Assembly (NCBI GenBank): GCA_044359525.1
Contig: JBIKLY010000040.1
Location: 1-29,523 of the forward strand
Origin: CAJBIL01 sp044359525
Lineage (GTDB): Bacteria > Pseudomonadota > Gammaproteobacteria > Burkholderiales > Rhodocyclaceae
Reading direction: 5' to 3'
DNA length: 29,523 nucleotides
This document shows positions 7,366-16,424 of this stretch, one piece after another. Positions within the stretch are counted from its first letter, which is position 1. The number at the start of each line of letters is the position of its first letter. The notes under the pieces are model-generated. The model did not search any database. It was not told where the DNA came from and saw nothing but the letters and a program-made list of their open reading frames with translations. The position numbers were made by a program, and so were the translations under genes.

Positions 7366-9453
7366 TCATTGCTTGCCCTTGCGCGCCGTGCTGGTTACGG
7401 CAATTTTAGGCACACTGGCTGGCCAGATGCCTTTATTGAGAGCGCGCCCCTGCTCGAAAATCAGCCAGCTTTGTCCGCCGTAGTGGGGCAGGCTGCGTTG
7501 CAAGGCCTTGAGTGCTGCTGTATCCCGGCCGGAGATGACGGCCAGCGGGGTGGGGCTGCCCGGCAAGGTCCAGACGACGGCGGAGCCTTGTCCGGCAAGA
7601 TTTTCAGGGCGGGCGGGCAGGCCGGCGCTGGCCAGGGCTTGATCAATCTCGGCATGTGTGCCGGCGAGCAGAACGGGGTTTTTGCCGTTCAGGGCGCTGC
7701 TTATTTGGGCGGGTGAAAGCAGTTTTGGCTTGCCTTCAAAAAATCGCTCAGCAAGCTGGCTGACCGCGAGCTGTGTCTCGGGCGTGCGGGCGACATTAAG
7801 CAGTTGCGGCGTATCGGCCGCCATCCACTGACGCAGGATCGGCGGCAGCTGGCTGGCTTCAAGACGGCGCCAGACGCGCATCTCGGGGTCGAGGCGGACG
7901 GTTTGTGGCGCAAAAGTGAGCTTGATCGAGGCGCTGTGGCGCGGCGCATTCACATTGACATTGAGGTCGATCCAGTGCGTTTCGTGTTGGCTGGCGGAAC
8001 TGATCTCGACCGGCAGGCGCAAAGGCAGCCGGGCATCCTTTCTGGTGAAGGTGATCGTCAGTTGATGCTGGGCGCCAACGGGGGTGCTCTCGGCGTGCAC
8101 AATGGCGACATCGGGCAAGTCTTTTTGGTCGAGCCAGGGGACGAAAAAAGTATCGAGCTTTTCTCCCGAGGCGGCTTCGAAAGCGGCCTGCAAGTCGTCC
8201 CAGCGGGCTATTTTGAAACGCTGCGCTTCCCAGAAATTGCGTATGCCCTGGTCAAACACTTTTTTGCCCAGACGATCGCGCAGCATGACAAATACCATCG
8301 CCGACTTGCCATAGCCGACCGTGGCATCGCCGGCGTTGGCGCGTGAGCGGAAGTCACGTAGCGAAGCGAGCGACTTTCCTGAAGCATCGCCCGCAAAGAC
8401 GGCCGCATCGCGCAACCAGGCGAGCCGCATCTCGCTGGCTGCGCTGGTTGATTCTTCTTCCTTGTAGGCGTAGTCGGCCATGAAGGTGGTCAGCCCCTCC
8501 GACCAGTTACCGCGCGCGTAATCGACATAAACCCCGTTGCCCCACCAGTTGTGCAAAATTTCATGGCCAAGCGAGGTCTTGCGGATGAAGGGCAAACGCA
8601 GAACCTCTGCCCCGAGATAGGTGAGCGTCGGCATGCCAAAGCCGGTGGGTAGCGGGCTGGCGACGACGGAAAATTCGCTGTAGGGATAGGCGCCGATCTC
8701 ACTGCTGTAACGTTCGATGTAGGCTTGCGTATCGTCAAGGTAGGCTTGCGCCATGCCCGGCATGGCATCGAGATCCGCCGGGAAGAAGGTGCGCAGAAAG
8801 AGCGGTGACTGCGCGGGGCGCGGCACGATCTTTTCGCGGACGACCCACGGCCCGGCCATCAAGTCGATACCATCGCTCGGCTGGGTGAATTCAAAGGTCG
8901 CCCGATAGGCTTCGCCGGCGTTTGCCGGCAAGGTTTCGGCGATTCTTTTTCCCGCCACCAAAGCACGTTGACTGGAGGGAACGGCAAGTTTGACGCGATA
9001 GGAGAACAGATCGGCCGGTCGCGGATACCAGCCGCTGCCCGAGGATAAAAAACTACCTTCAGGCGCCGCCATGGGCGGCATGCCGCCGAGTACGCTGCGG
9101 TGGTCGCGGTTGCGCTCAAGGGGCGGCACCTGGCCTTCGTAGCGGAGGGTCAGCTTTTGCCCTGCCCGGGCGAGGTGGATGCGCCACTGCCGGTAACCGG
9201 CCGGGCCGCTGCGCTGTTCGATGCGGGGGGGCGTTTGGTCACCGGCTTTCGCGTCGGTGACGCGCAGGGATTCATGGAGCAGAAAGCGAAAAGTCTGTTC
9301 CTTTGGCTGCAACTCGGCTTCGGCCTTGAATTGCCGGGAGTGCGGATCGAGCGAAATGTCGAGCACCAGATCGGGCGCGCTCAAGGCATTGGCGGCATAG
9401 AGCAGCAGGCCGAGGAATGCTCCGGTGGCGCGCCGAAAAAAGGCAAAACTCAT
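7366..9453 (-). CDS. secreted M1-family-like metallopeptidase (gluzincin)
   Basis: This is a predicted exported zinc peptidase of 695 residues. Residues 1-26 form a signal peptide (FLGLLLYAANALSA then PDL). An all-beta N-terminal domain runs to about 210, followed by a thermolysin-like catalytic domain with HEILH at 297-301 and the third ligand Glu319 in GNWSEGLTTF. The spacing is HExxH-x17-E, one residue shorter than the usual M1 x18. In place of the GAMEN substrate-binding motif is TGFGMPTLTYLG (270-281). The last 140 residues (about 550-695) form an extra alpha/beta region after the peptidase part. Its ATG overlaps the stop of the ChaN-PDZ gene (ATGA), so the two are made together. It may be a carboxy- or endopeptidase-like M1 relative rather than a true aminopeptidase. 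Confidence 0.88.
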   Translation of the reverse strand: MSFAFFRRATGAFLGLLLYAANALSAPDLVLDISLDPHSRQFKAEAELQPKEQTFRFLLHESLRVTDAKAGDQTPPRIEQRSGPAGYRQWRIHLARAGQKLTLRYEGQVPPLERNRDHRSVLGGMPPMAAPEGSFLSSGSGWYPRPADLFSYRVKLAVPSSQRALVAGKRIAETLPANAGEAYRATFEFTQPSDGIDLMAGPWVVREKIVPRPAQSPLFLRTFFPADLDAMPGMAQAYLDDTQAYIERYSSEIGAYPYSEFSVVASPLPTGFGMPTLTYLGAEVLRLPFIRKTSLGHEILHNWWGNGVYVDYARGNWSEGLTTFMADYAYKEEESTSAASEMRLAWLRDAAVFAGDASGKSLASLRDFRSRANAGDATVGYGKSAMVFVMLRDRLGKKVFDQGIRNFWEAQRFKIARWDDLQAAFEAASGEKLDTFFVPWLDQKDLPDVAIVHAESTPVGAQHQLTITFTRKDARLPLRLPVEISSASQHETHWIDLNVNVNAPRHSASIKLTFAPQTVRLDPEMRVWRRLEASQLPPILRQWMAADTPQLLNVARTPETQLAVSQLAERFFEGKPKLLSPAQISSALNGKNPVLLAGTHAEIDQALASAGLPARPENLAGQGSAVVWTLPGSPTPLAVISGRDTAALKALQRSLPHYGGQSWLIFEQGRALNKGIWPASVPKIAVTSTARKGKQ

Positions 9454-10679
9454 GGCTGTGGGGGGAATTGAATGACCAGATCAAGCTGGCTGTCACCGCG
9501 AGCAATACGCAAAGGCAGCCAGGTACCGGGCGGCTGGCGGCGGATGATGGCTACCGCATCGCCGCTGCTGCCGGCGGGGCGCCCCGCAATGTCGATTATC
9601 CGGTCGCCGGCGCGCAGCCCGGTTTTTTCGGCCAGACTGCCGGCGGTCACGGCGCTGATCTGCAAACCCTGCTTTGCATCTTCCAGCGCGACGCCAAGCC
9701 GTGGCGGTTCGCTCGGCGGCATGACTTTGTCCGGCATGACAAATACGGCGGTGGCGACACCGGCCTCAATCTGCGCACACTCCCCCTCCAGCGCAACCGG
9801 CAGCAGGCTGCTCACTTTGGGGGCGCCAAGATAACTGAGCTGGTGCGGTACGCCATGGCCATAACGAATGTGGCCGCTGCCCATGATGCCGACAACCAGT
9901 GTCGGGTTTTTGCTGCCGGCCGGACTCGTTTCCCGACTCAGCGCTTCCGCCATTGCACGGTCCCAGGTCAGTTGGCTTTCAACGAATCGCTTGAAATCAG
10001 CCTCTGTTGATGTGTCTTTTTTGCTGCCCTGCGTGCCTGGTTTTTCGTCGTGCATGCCATAAACATCACGCAAGAAAACCAGGTAGTCGGGGAGTGCCGG
10101 CGCGGGGCGTCCAATACCTTCGCGTGCTTCTTCCGGAACCTTTTCCCAACCTTCTTCGGCCACCCTGCGTGTCAGCTTTCTATCGACGTTGAGCGCCCGC
10201 ATAGGGATTTTGTTGATACGCGCAAATTCAAATAAAGGCAGGTAGAGCTGCGGCGGGAAGGACCATGCCTTATCCCATTCGGTCTGCTTCAGAAACGCCT
10301 CGGTACTCAGCGCGCCGGCCACCCATTGATCGAGTACTGGCTGCATGCGGCGCGGAAACATCTCGAAGCCGATCACCATATTCGGGTGCTGCGCGTGCAG
10401 TGCGGAGAGCATCTGCAACTGCCAGCGGTGATGGTCTTCCTGGTCGTGCTGCTCGCCAAGCAGAACCACATCCTGTCCGGCGGCATTGGCGATAATGTTC
10501 TGGATGGTCGCTGGCTTGGGCGGCATCGTGCTCACCGTCAGCCAGTTGCCACCTTCCTTGCAGTAAGCAGGCGTTGGCGGCTCTGCCGGGGGCTTGCGGG
10601 CGGCAAGTGCGGCAACGGCGACGCCTGCGCTGACCAACAAGCACGAGATATAAAAAGTTTTCAAGGTGATTTTTAGCAT
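9450..10679 (-). CDS. ChaN/DUF399-family protein with C-terminal PDZ domain
   Basis: The 409-residue protein joins a ChaN-like domain (about 55-315) to a PDZ domain (about 325-405). ChaN proteins are envelope proteins reported to bind heme and regulated by iron; the fold is shared with TraB/TIKI-type hydrolases. Diagnostic segments are LLGEQHDQEDHHRWQLQML, MVIGFEMFPRRMQPVLDQW, ALNVDRKLTRRVAEEGW and GSGHIRYGHGVPHQL. The PDZ part reads GLRAGDRIIDIAGRPAG, the carboxylate-loop side typical of peptide-binding PDZ domains. The N-terminus has a hydrophobic signal-like stretch (8-27); Cys13 lies within it but YISC is a poor lipobox, so I favour plain export. It is first in a two-gene operon with the M1 peptidase. 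Whether it binds heme or cleaves peptides is open. Confidence 0.87.
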   Translation of the reverse strand: MLKITLKTFYISCLLVSAGVAVAALAARKPPAEPPTPAYCKEGGNWLTVSTMPPKPATIQNIIANAAGQDVVLLGEQHDQEDHHRWQLQMLSALHAQHPNMVIGFEMFPRRMQPVLDQWVAGALSTEAFLKQTEWDKAWSFPPQLYLPLFEFARINKIPMRALNVDRKLTRRVAEEGWEKVPEEAREGIGRPAPALPDYLVFLRDVYGMHDEKPGTQGSKKDTSTEADFKRFVESQLTWDRAMAEALSRETSPAGSKNPTLVVGIMGSGHIRYGHGVPHQLSYLGAPKVSSLLPVALEGECAQIEAGVATAVFVMPDKVMPPSEPPRLGVALEDAKQGLQISAVTAGSLAEKTGLRAGDRIIDIAGRPAGSSGDAVAIIRRQPPGTWLPLRIARGDSQLDLVIQFPPQP

Positions 10680-11051
10680 GCAGGAGACTCACATTTTTTT
10701 CTTCGACACGCGAATCGGGCAATGTTTCCCTGCGGGTATTGAATTTCGCGCCGCCTGGAGTAGGCGCTGGTCGCGCTGTTCCGCGATGCTCAGTCGATAA
10801 AGGATGCGTTCCAAGGCGCACCTCAGCGGTGCCCATGTCGGGCATCCGGTTGCATAGCATTGGTAAAGGTCAGTAACTACCGATATATCGGAACGGTGGT
10901 GGCGGGTTAGCGGAGATTAAGAACCCTCGCGCGGTGGCATTCGTGAAGCAGGCGAATATCACGAGCGGGCACCAGTAAATCAACAACGGGGTGCAGGCAC
11001 GCGCGCACGGGAATAATACGATTCAATCAAACGAACTTTTAGGGGCGGGCA
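10680..11051. other. non-coding region between the ChaN-PDZ operon and the STGPKT-family gene
   Basis: About 370 bases hold no gene I can support. The start codons on either side point away from each other, so both genes' promoters should lie here, but I find no convincing -35/-10 pair. Visible structure is a perfect 12-base palindrome, CCGATATATCGG, at 10880-10891, and a GC-rich imperfect hairpin around 10817-10837 (GGCGCACC facing GGTGCC). An open minus-strand frame running from 10860 into the ChaN gene is a shadow with no family look. Confidence 0.6.
10880..10891. repeat. 12-bp perfect palindrome
   Basis: CCGATATATCGG reads the same on both strands. It lies roughly midway between the start codons of the divergent ChaN-PDZ and STGPKT-family genes, where a dimeric regulator could bind. 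No further copy was seen in the window. Confidence 0.4.
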
Positions 11052-11438
11052 ATGAGTTACTTACGGACACCAGAGTATCGCAAGCGCAGAGCCGAGTTAA
11101 TCAGGAAGTGGAAGCCGTGGGAGAAATCTACCGGGCCAAAGACTGAGGATGGCAAAGCGACCAGTGCGGGCAACTCATTAAAGCACGGGATGCGTTCGCG
11201 TGAGTGGCTGGAGCAGGTGCGAGAGATAAACCTAAAAACCGCATTTAACACAGAGAACACGGAGAAAAACACAGAGAAAACAGAGAGATCGCTTGAAATA
11301 GCGACTCACCCAGTTGGTGAGTCAAAGTTTTACCTCTGTGCCCTCTGTGGCTCTGTGTTCTCTGTGTTGAAAGAGCTTGCAACTGAGTTTTCTAGGATAA
11401 AGGAGATTTTGCGCCAGTGCCGAGAGGTTGCCGGCTGA
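11052..11438 (+). CDS. small STGPKT-type hypothetical protein with translated palindromic insertion
   Basis: The function is unknown. The N-terminal half (KWKPWEKSTGPKTEDGKATS, then GNSLKHG) matches a short protein family that I recall as frequent and often multi-copy in betaproteobacteria; this is memory, not a search. Residues from about 65 to 107 (TAFNTENTEKNTEKTERS to CALCGSVFSVLKE) are encoded by an inverted-repeat element at 11247-11369. The repeat keeps the frame open and the protein continues with TEFSRIKEILRQCREVAG. The total is 128 residues. A GGGGCGGGC stretch at 11042-11050 precedes the ATG. A hairpin terminator follows at 11462-11490. Whether the product is made, or the gene is a decaying remnant, cannot be told from the sequence. 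Confidence 0.6.
   Translation: MSYLRTPEYRKRRAELIRKWKPWEKSTGPKTEDGKATSAGNSLKHGMRSREWLEQVREINLKTAFNTENTEKNTEKTERSLEIATHPVGESKFYLCALCGSVFSVLKELATEFSRIKEILRQCREVAG
11245..11372. repeat. CAGAG-type long inverted repeat inside a coding gene
   Basis: The left arm (about 11247-11284) starts AACACAGAGAACACGGAG, and the right arm (about 11333-11369) is its imperfect reverse complement, ending CTCTGTGTTCTCTGTGTTG. Each arm is built of repeated CAGAG units. In the centre is a separate perfect stem: GACTCACC at 11303-11310 facing GGTGAGTC at 11316-11323. The whole would fold into a long nested hairpin in DNA or RNA. It resembles the 18181-18302 element in design but not in exact sequence. Confidence 0.8.
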
Positions 11439-11461
11439 AACAGTTAAACAGGAAGCAGATT

Positions 11462-11490
11462 AGCCCGCCCGAGTGGTGGGCTTTTTCTTT
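11462..11490 (+). terminator. rho-independent terminator after the STGPKT-family gene
   Basis: AGCCCGCC (11462-11469) pairs with GGTGGGCT (11475-11482) with one G-U pair around a five-base loop, and is followed by TTTTCTTT. It lies 23 bases after the stop at 11438. Confidence 0.8.
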
Positions 11491-11557
11491 GGTGCGGATT
11501 GTTTCGTATTGATTGAGCAGGGAGCACTAGGGGAGAACTGTGATGCTGTCCAAGCTA

Positions 11558-11600
11558 GAAAAGAACAAAGGGCTACAAGCAACTGACTGTAACCCCTTGA
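11558..11600 (-). terminator. candidate terminator after the rpoD-tRNA transcript
   Basis: Read on the minus strand, AAGGGGTTACA and TGTAGCCCTT form an imperfect stem (one bulge, one G-U pair) around GTCAGTTGCT, followed by a T-rich TGTTCTTTTC. It lies eight bases beyond the tRNA 3' end and faces the 11462 terminator. The imperfect stem keeps confidence moderate. Confidence 0.5.
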
Positions 11601-11606
11601 TTTTTA

Positions 11607-11683
11607 TGGTGGGCCCGCACGGACTTGAACCGTGGACCAAAGGATTATGAGTCCTCTGCTCTAACCAACTGAGCTACAGGCCC
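11607..11683 (-). tRNA. tRNA with CAU anticodon, probably tRNA-Ile2 (lysidine type)
   Basis: The minus strand reads a full 77-nt cloverleaf with encoded CCA: GGGCCTG acceptor arm pairing with CGGGCCC, a D-arm AGCTCAGTTGGTTAGAGC, an anticodon arm GAGGACTCATAATCCTT and a T-arm CACGGTTCAAGTCCGTG. The anticodon is CAU. The acceptor stem has C4-G69 and C5-G68, and the anticodon arm contains GACTCATAATC, both as in E. coli tRNA-Ile2, whose C34 is changed to lysidine by TilS to read AUA. E. coli elongator tRNA-Met has U4 and A5 instead. I therefore favour Ile2; elongator Met is the alternative. It starts ten bases after the rpoD stop, so it is probably cut from the rpoD transcript. Confidence 0.93.
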
Positions 11684-11693
11684 GTGAAAGCGA

Positions 11694-13661
<1,968 letters not shown>

Positions 13662-13713
13662 GACCAATTCCCGGTTAGCGTTGTATTGGAAAAACCCTAG
13701 ATTATATCACAAC

Positions 13714-15450
13714 TTAGCTTGCTTTCCCGCGGGCGCCAAGCGCCTGCAGGTATTGCTGCTTCTCTTCACTGGACAGCCCGGCGACGCCGAGCTTCTGGAT
13801 TTTTTCCTGCAGGATGGCGAAGGCCCGCTTGTGGTCACCCTCAGCCAGACGTTCGATGGCGCCGTCAAACTCGGCGTCGATGTCTTCTTCGGCAAAGGGC
13901 TGCTGCATCAGGTCACCCGCTGCTTCACGAAAAATAGCTTCGTCTTCGTTGCCGCGCAGGCGTTCGAGCAGGGTGCTATAGGCCGGTGGCGGCTCGCCGG
14001 CGGCGATAATCGTCTCGCACAAATGCCTGACGGCGCGCGCTTCGGCCGTATTGTTCGGTAACGAGTCGAGCGGCAAACGCCGCGCCAGTTCGGGCTTCTG
14101 TAAAAGCAGTCGTAATAAGGGGCGCAGCAGCGACGGTGCTTGCCGGGGCGCGCGGGCCGGCGCCGGCCGGGCGACTGGCCGCAGGTCACAAAGACGTTCG
14201 ACTTCCGCTTGCGAAAAGCCGCTGGCTTCGGCCAGTCGCTTGACCAGTTGCAGGCGCAGCAAGGGCGTTTGCAAACGGCCAAGCAGCGGCTTGGCTTCGG
14301 CGACCAGTTTGGCTTTACCTTCTGCGCTGGTCAGGTCACAGTGCGTGGCCAGTTCGCGCAGCAGGAAGTCGGAAAGCGGCGTGGCCTGCGTGATCAGTCG
14401 ATCGAAGGCTTCGGTGCCGTGGCTACGCACAAAACTGTCGGGGTCTTCGCCGTCGGGCAAGAAGACGAAGCCGATACTTTTTTGTTCGGGCAGCGCTTCC
14501 AGGCTGTTTTCCAGCGCCCGCCAGGCGGCCTTGCGCCCGGCGTTGTCGCCGTCGAAGCAGTAGACGATGCGTTCGACCTGACGCATCAGTTTTTGCACAT
14601 GTGTCGGTGTGGTTGCTGTGCCGAGGGTGGCGACCGCGTTGCCGACGCCGTGCTGGGCGAGCGCCACGACATCCATGTAGCCTTCGACGACAATTGCCGT
14701 GTCCTTGGCGCGCAGCGCAGCGCGTGCTTGTGGCAGGCCAAAGACCTCGCGGCCTTTTTCGAAGAGCGGCGTCTCGGGCGAGTTCAGGTACTTCGGTTCG
14801 CCTTCGCCCATGACGCGGCCACCAAAGGCAATGACTTCGCCCTTCTGGTTCATGATCGGGAACATCACGCGATCACGGAAACGGTCGTACAGCCGGCCTT
14901 GTTCATTCTTGATGACCAGCCCGGCGACCTGCAGTTCGTTGATTGTGTAGTCTTCAAAAGCGGCGCCAAGATTCTGCCAGCCGTCGGGCGCGTAGCCGAT
15001 GCCGAATTTCTGGGCGATCTCACCGCTGACGCCGCGCCCCTTGAGGTAGGCGATGGCCTTCTCGGAGCTTTTCAGCTGCTCGTAATAGTATTTGGCGGCA
15101 CGTGCCATGACGTCGGTCAGCGCGGTGATTTTCGGGCCGTCATGCGGGCGCCGGCCCTCGTCTTCCGGCACCTGCAGGCCGACGCGCCCCGACAGTTCCT
15201 TGATCGCGTCGATAAATCCGAGGCCCGAGTATTCCATGAGAAAGCTGATCGCCGAGCCGTGCGCGCCGCAGCCGAAGCAGTGATAAAACTGCTTGGTCGG
15301 GCTGACCGTGAATGACGGCGATTTCTCGCTGTGAAACGGGCAGCAGGCGGCGAAGTTGGCGCCCGCTTTCTTGAGCGGCACGTAGCCGTCGATCAGGTCG
15401 ACGACGTCGACGCGATGCAACAACTCCTGAATGTAGGATTCGGGGATCAC
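13714..15450 (-). CDS. dnaG: DNA primase
   Basis: DnaG makes RNA primers for lagging-strand synthesis and works with the DnaB helicase. The N-terminal CHC2 zinc domain shows CCPFHSEKSPSF and FYHCFGCGAHG (about 35-67). The TOPRIM core carries AIVVEGYMDVVALAQHG and YCFDGDNAGRKAAWRA (about 260-320), the metal-binding residues of the catalytic centre. The C-terminal 140 residues form the helical DnaB-binding region. The 578-residue length is normal. The start is a GTG at 15450 giving the usual MIPESYIQELL opening; no strong ribosome-binding site is visible. It follows yqeY by 43 bases in the same operon. Confidence 0.98.
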   Translation of the reverse strand: MIPESYIQELLHRVDVVDLIDGYVPLKKAGANFAACCPFHSEKSPSFTVSPTKQFYHCFGCGAHGSAISFLMEYSGLGFIDAIKELSGRVGLQVPEDEGRRPHDGPKITALTDVMARAAKYYYEQLKSSEKAIAYLKGRGVSGEIAQKFGIGYAPDGWQNLGAAFEDYTINELQVAGLVIKNEQGRLYDRFRDRVMFPIMNQKGEVIAFGGRVMGEGEPKYLNSPETPLFEKGREVFGLPQARAALRAKDTAIVVEGYMDVVALAQHGVGNAVATLGTATTPTHVQKLMRQVERIVYCFDGDNAGRKAAWRALENSLEALPEQKSIGFVFLPDGEDPDSFVRSHGTEAFDRLITQATPLSDFLLRELATHCDLTSAEGKAKLVAEAKPLLGRLQTPLLRLQLVKRLAEASGFSQAEVERLCDLRPVARPAPARAPRQAPSLLRPLLRLLLQKPELARRLPLDSLPNNTAEARAVRHLCETIIAAGEPPPAYSTLLERLRGNEDEAIFREAAGDLMQQPFAEEDIDAEFDGAIERLAEGDHKRAFAILQEKIQKLGVAGLSSEEKQQYLQALGARGKAS

Positions 15451-15493
15451 GTGGGCAGCGGCAAATTAGCGCTGAAAGCGTCGGCAGGCCGGT

Positions 15494-15943
15494 TTAGCCG
15501 CCCACCAGGCGGGCTTTGATCAGTTTGGAGACTTCGCTCATGTCGGCGCGCCCCGCCAGCTTCGGCTTGAGCAGCGCCATCACCTTGCCCATGTCGCCGG
15601 GGCCGGTAGCGCCGGACTCAGTGACGGCAGCCGTAATCGCGGCGGCGATTTCCTCGGCAGAAAGACCGGCCGGCATATAGGCGGTGAGCAAGCCGGCCTC
15701 AAACTTCTCGGCGTCGGCCAGATCGTTGCGCCCGGCAGCCTCGAATTGCGTGATCGAATCGCGCCGTTGCTTGAGCATCTTGTCGATTACCGCGACGATG
15801 GCGGCGTCGTCAAGAACGATGCGCTCGTCGACTTCCTTCTGTTTGATCGCTGCGAGCAGGAGGCGGATGGCGTCGCGTTTGCCGGTTTCGCCGGCACGCA
15901 TGGCGGCCTTCATGTCTTCGTTGATGCGCTCTCTCAGGGTCAT
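15494..15943 (-). CDS. yqeY: GatB/YqeY domain protein
   Basis: This is a 149-residue YqeY protein. The domain resembles the C-terminal part of GatB, which contacts tRNA in the amidotransferase, but the free-standing protein has no settled role. Family marks are MTLRERINEDMKAAMRAGE, RDAIRLLLAAIKQKEVDER, EAAGRNDLADAEKFE and TGPGDMGKVMALLKPKLAGR. An AGGAG lies eight bases before ATG 15943, a stronger site than its neighbours have. It sits between rpsU and dnaG, which is common in betaproteobacteria and in many other bacteria. Confidence 0.95.
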   Translation of the reverse strand: MTLRERINEDMKAAMRAGETGKRDAIRLLLAAIKQKEVDERIVLDDAAIVAVIDKMLKQRRDSITQFEAAGRNDLADAEKFEAGLLTAYMPAGLSAEEIAAAITAAVTESGATGPGDMGKVMALLKPKLAGRADMSEVSKLIKARLVGG

Positions 15944-15973
15944 CGTGCGGCTCCTTGTGTCATGCGAAAAACG

Positions 15974-16013
15974 ATGGACAGCGACAATGGACAGCTACAG
16001 CGACAGCGGGCAG
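15974..16013. repeat. short imperfect GACAGC repeats between rpsU and yqeY
   Basis: The stretch contains ATGGACAGCGACA, then ATGGACAGCTACA, then GCGACAGCGGGCAG, that is three loose copies of a GACAGC unit. It lies between the rpsU hairpin and the yqeY ribosome-binding site and may be a replication-slippage product. No function is suggested. Confidence 0.4.
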
Positions 16014-16035
16014 CAATTGTCTTGCCATAAACGCC

Positions 16036-16064
16036 AAAAGCCGCCCATCTTCAGACAGGCGGCT
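16036..16064 (-). terminator. hairpin terminator/attenuator after rpsU
   Basis: On the minus strand AGCCGCC (16058-16064) pairs perfectly with GGCGGCT (16039-16045) around a 12-base loop, followed by TTTT. It lies about 24 bases beyond the rpsU stop and before yqeY-dnaG-rpoD. The short T-run suggests partial read-through, which would let S21 be made in excess of primase and sigma, as known for the E. coli operon. Confidence 0.75.
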
Positions 16065-16087
16065 AGTCGGCGATCTGCGATCCGGTT

Positions 16088-16300
16088 TTAGAACAGTTTC
16101 GGCGGCAGGGTCTGGCTGCGCATGCGCTTGTGATGGCGCTTGACGGCGGCGGCCAGCTTGCGCTTGCGCTCGGCGGTGGGCTTCTCGTAGAACTCGCGGG
16201 CACGCAGCTCGGTCAGCAGACCGGTCTTCTCAACGGTGCGCTTGAAACGGCGAATCGCTACTTCGAACGGCTCATTTTCCTTCAGGCGAATGGCGGGCAT
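16088..16300 (-). CDS. rpsU: 30S ribosomal protein S21
   Basis: S21 is a small basic protein of the 30S platform, near the anti-Shine-Dalgarno end of 16S rRNA, and supports initiation. The 70-residue sequence MPAIRLKENEPFEVAIRRFK through FYEKPTAERKRKLAAAVKRH is unmistakable. An AGGATAG ribosome-binding site precedes ATG 16300. It is first in the macromolecular synthesis operon, with a promoter at 16353-16382 and a hairpin after its stop. Confidence 0.98.
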   Translation of the reverse strand: MPAIRLKENEPFEVAIRRFKRTVEKTGLLTELRAREFYEKPTAERKRKLAAAVKRHHKRMRSQTLPPKLF

Positions 16301-16352
16301 TAACTCTATCCTAATTTCAAAAAACGTCAGTCAGATTGCAGCACAGCCGAGC

Positions 16353-16382
16353 ATTATAAACAAAGCCGGGTAGAAATTCCAA
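16353..16382 (-). promoter_or_regulatory. sigma-70 promoter of the rpsU-yqeY-dnaG-rpoD operon
   Basis: Read on the minus strand, TTGGAA (16377-16382) is followed after 18 bases by a perfect TATAAT (16353-16358). Transcription would start near 16346, giving a leader of about 45 bases before the rpsU ATG. It is the best sigma-70 promoter I see in the window. Confidence 0.75.
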
Positions 16383-16424
16383 GTGTTTGTTGTTTGTTTG
16401 ATTCGGGGCTTGAATCGACTGGGT

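Noticed and set aside
10270..10860. 196-residue minus-strand frame extending from the intergenic region into the ChaN gene
   Set aside because: It overlaps a firm gene in another frame, is arginine-rich, and has no start signal or motif.
11245..11372. CAGAG repeats as a CRISPR array
   Set aside because: The units form two inverted arms of a palindrome rather than regularly spaced direct repeats with unique spacers.
14140..15315. 391-residue open frame opposite dnaG
   Set aside because: It lies wholly inside the primase gene on the other strand, and no motif is visible.
15974..16013. GACAGC repeats as a CRISPR or tandem-repeat array
   Set aside because: Copies are short, irregular and without spacers; listed only as a minor repeat.
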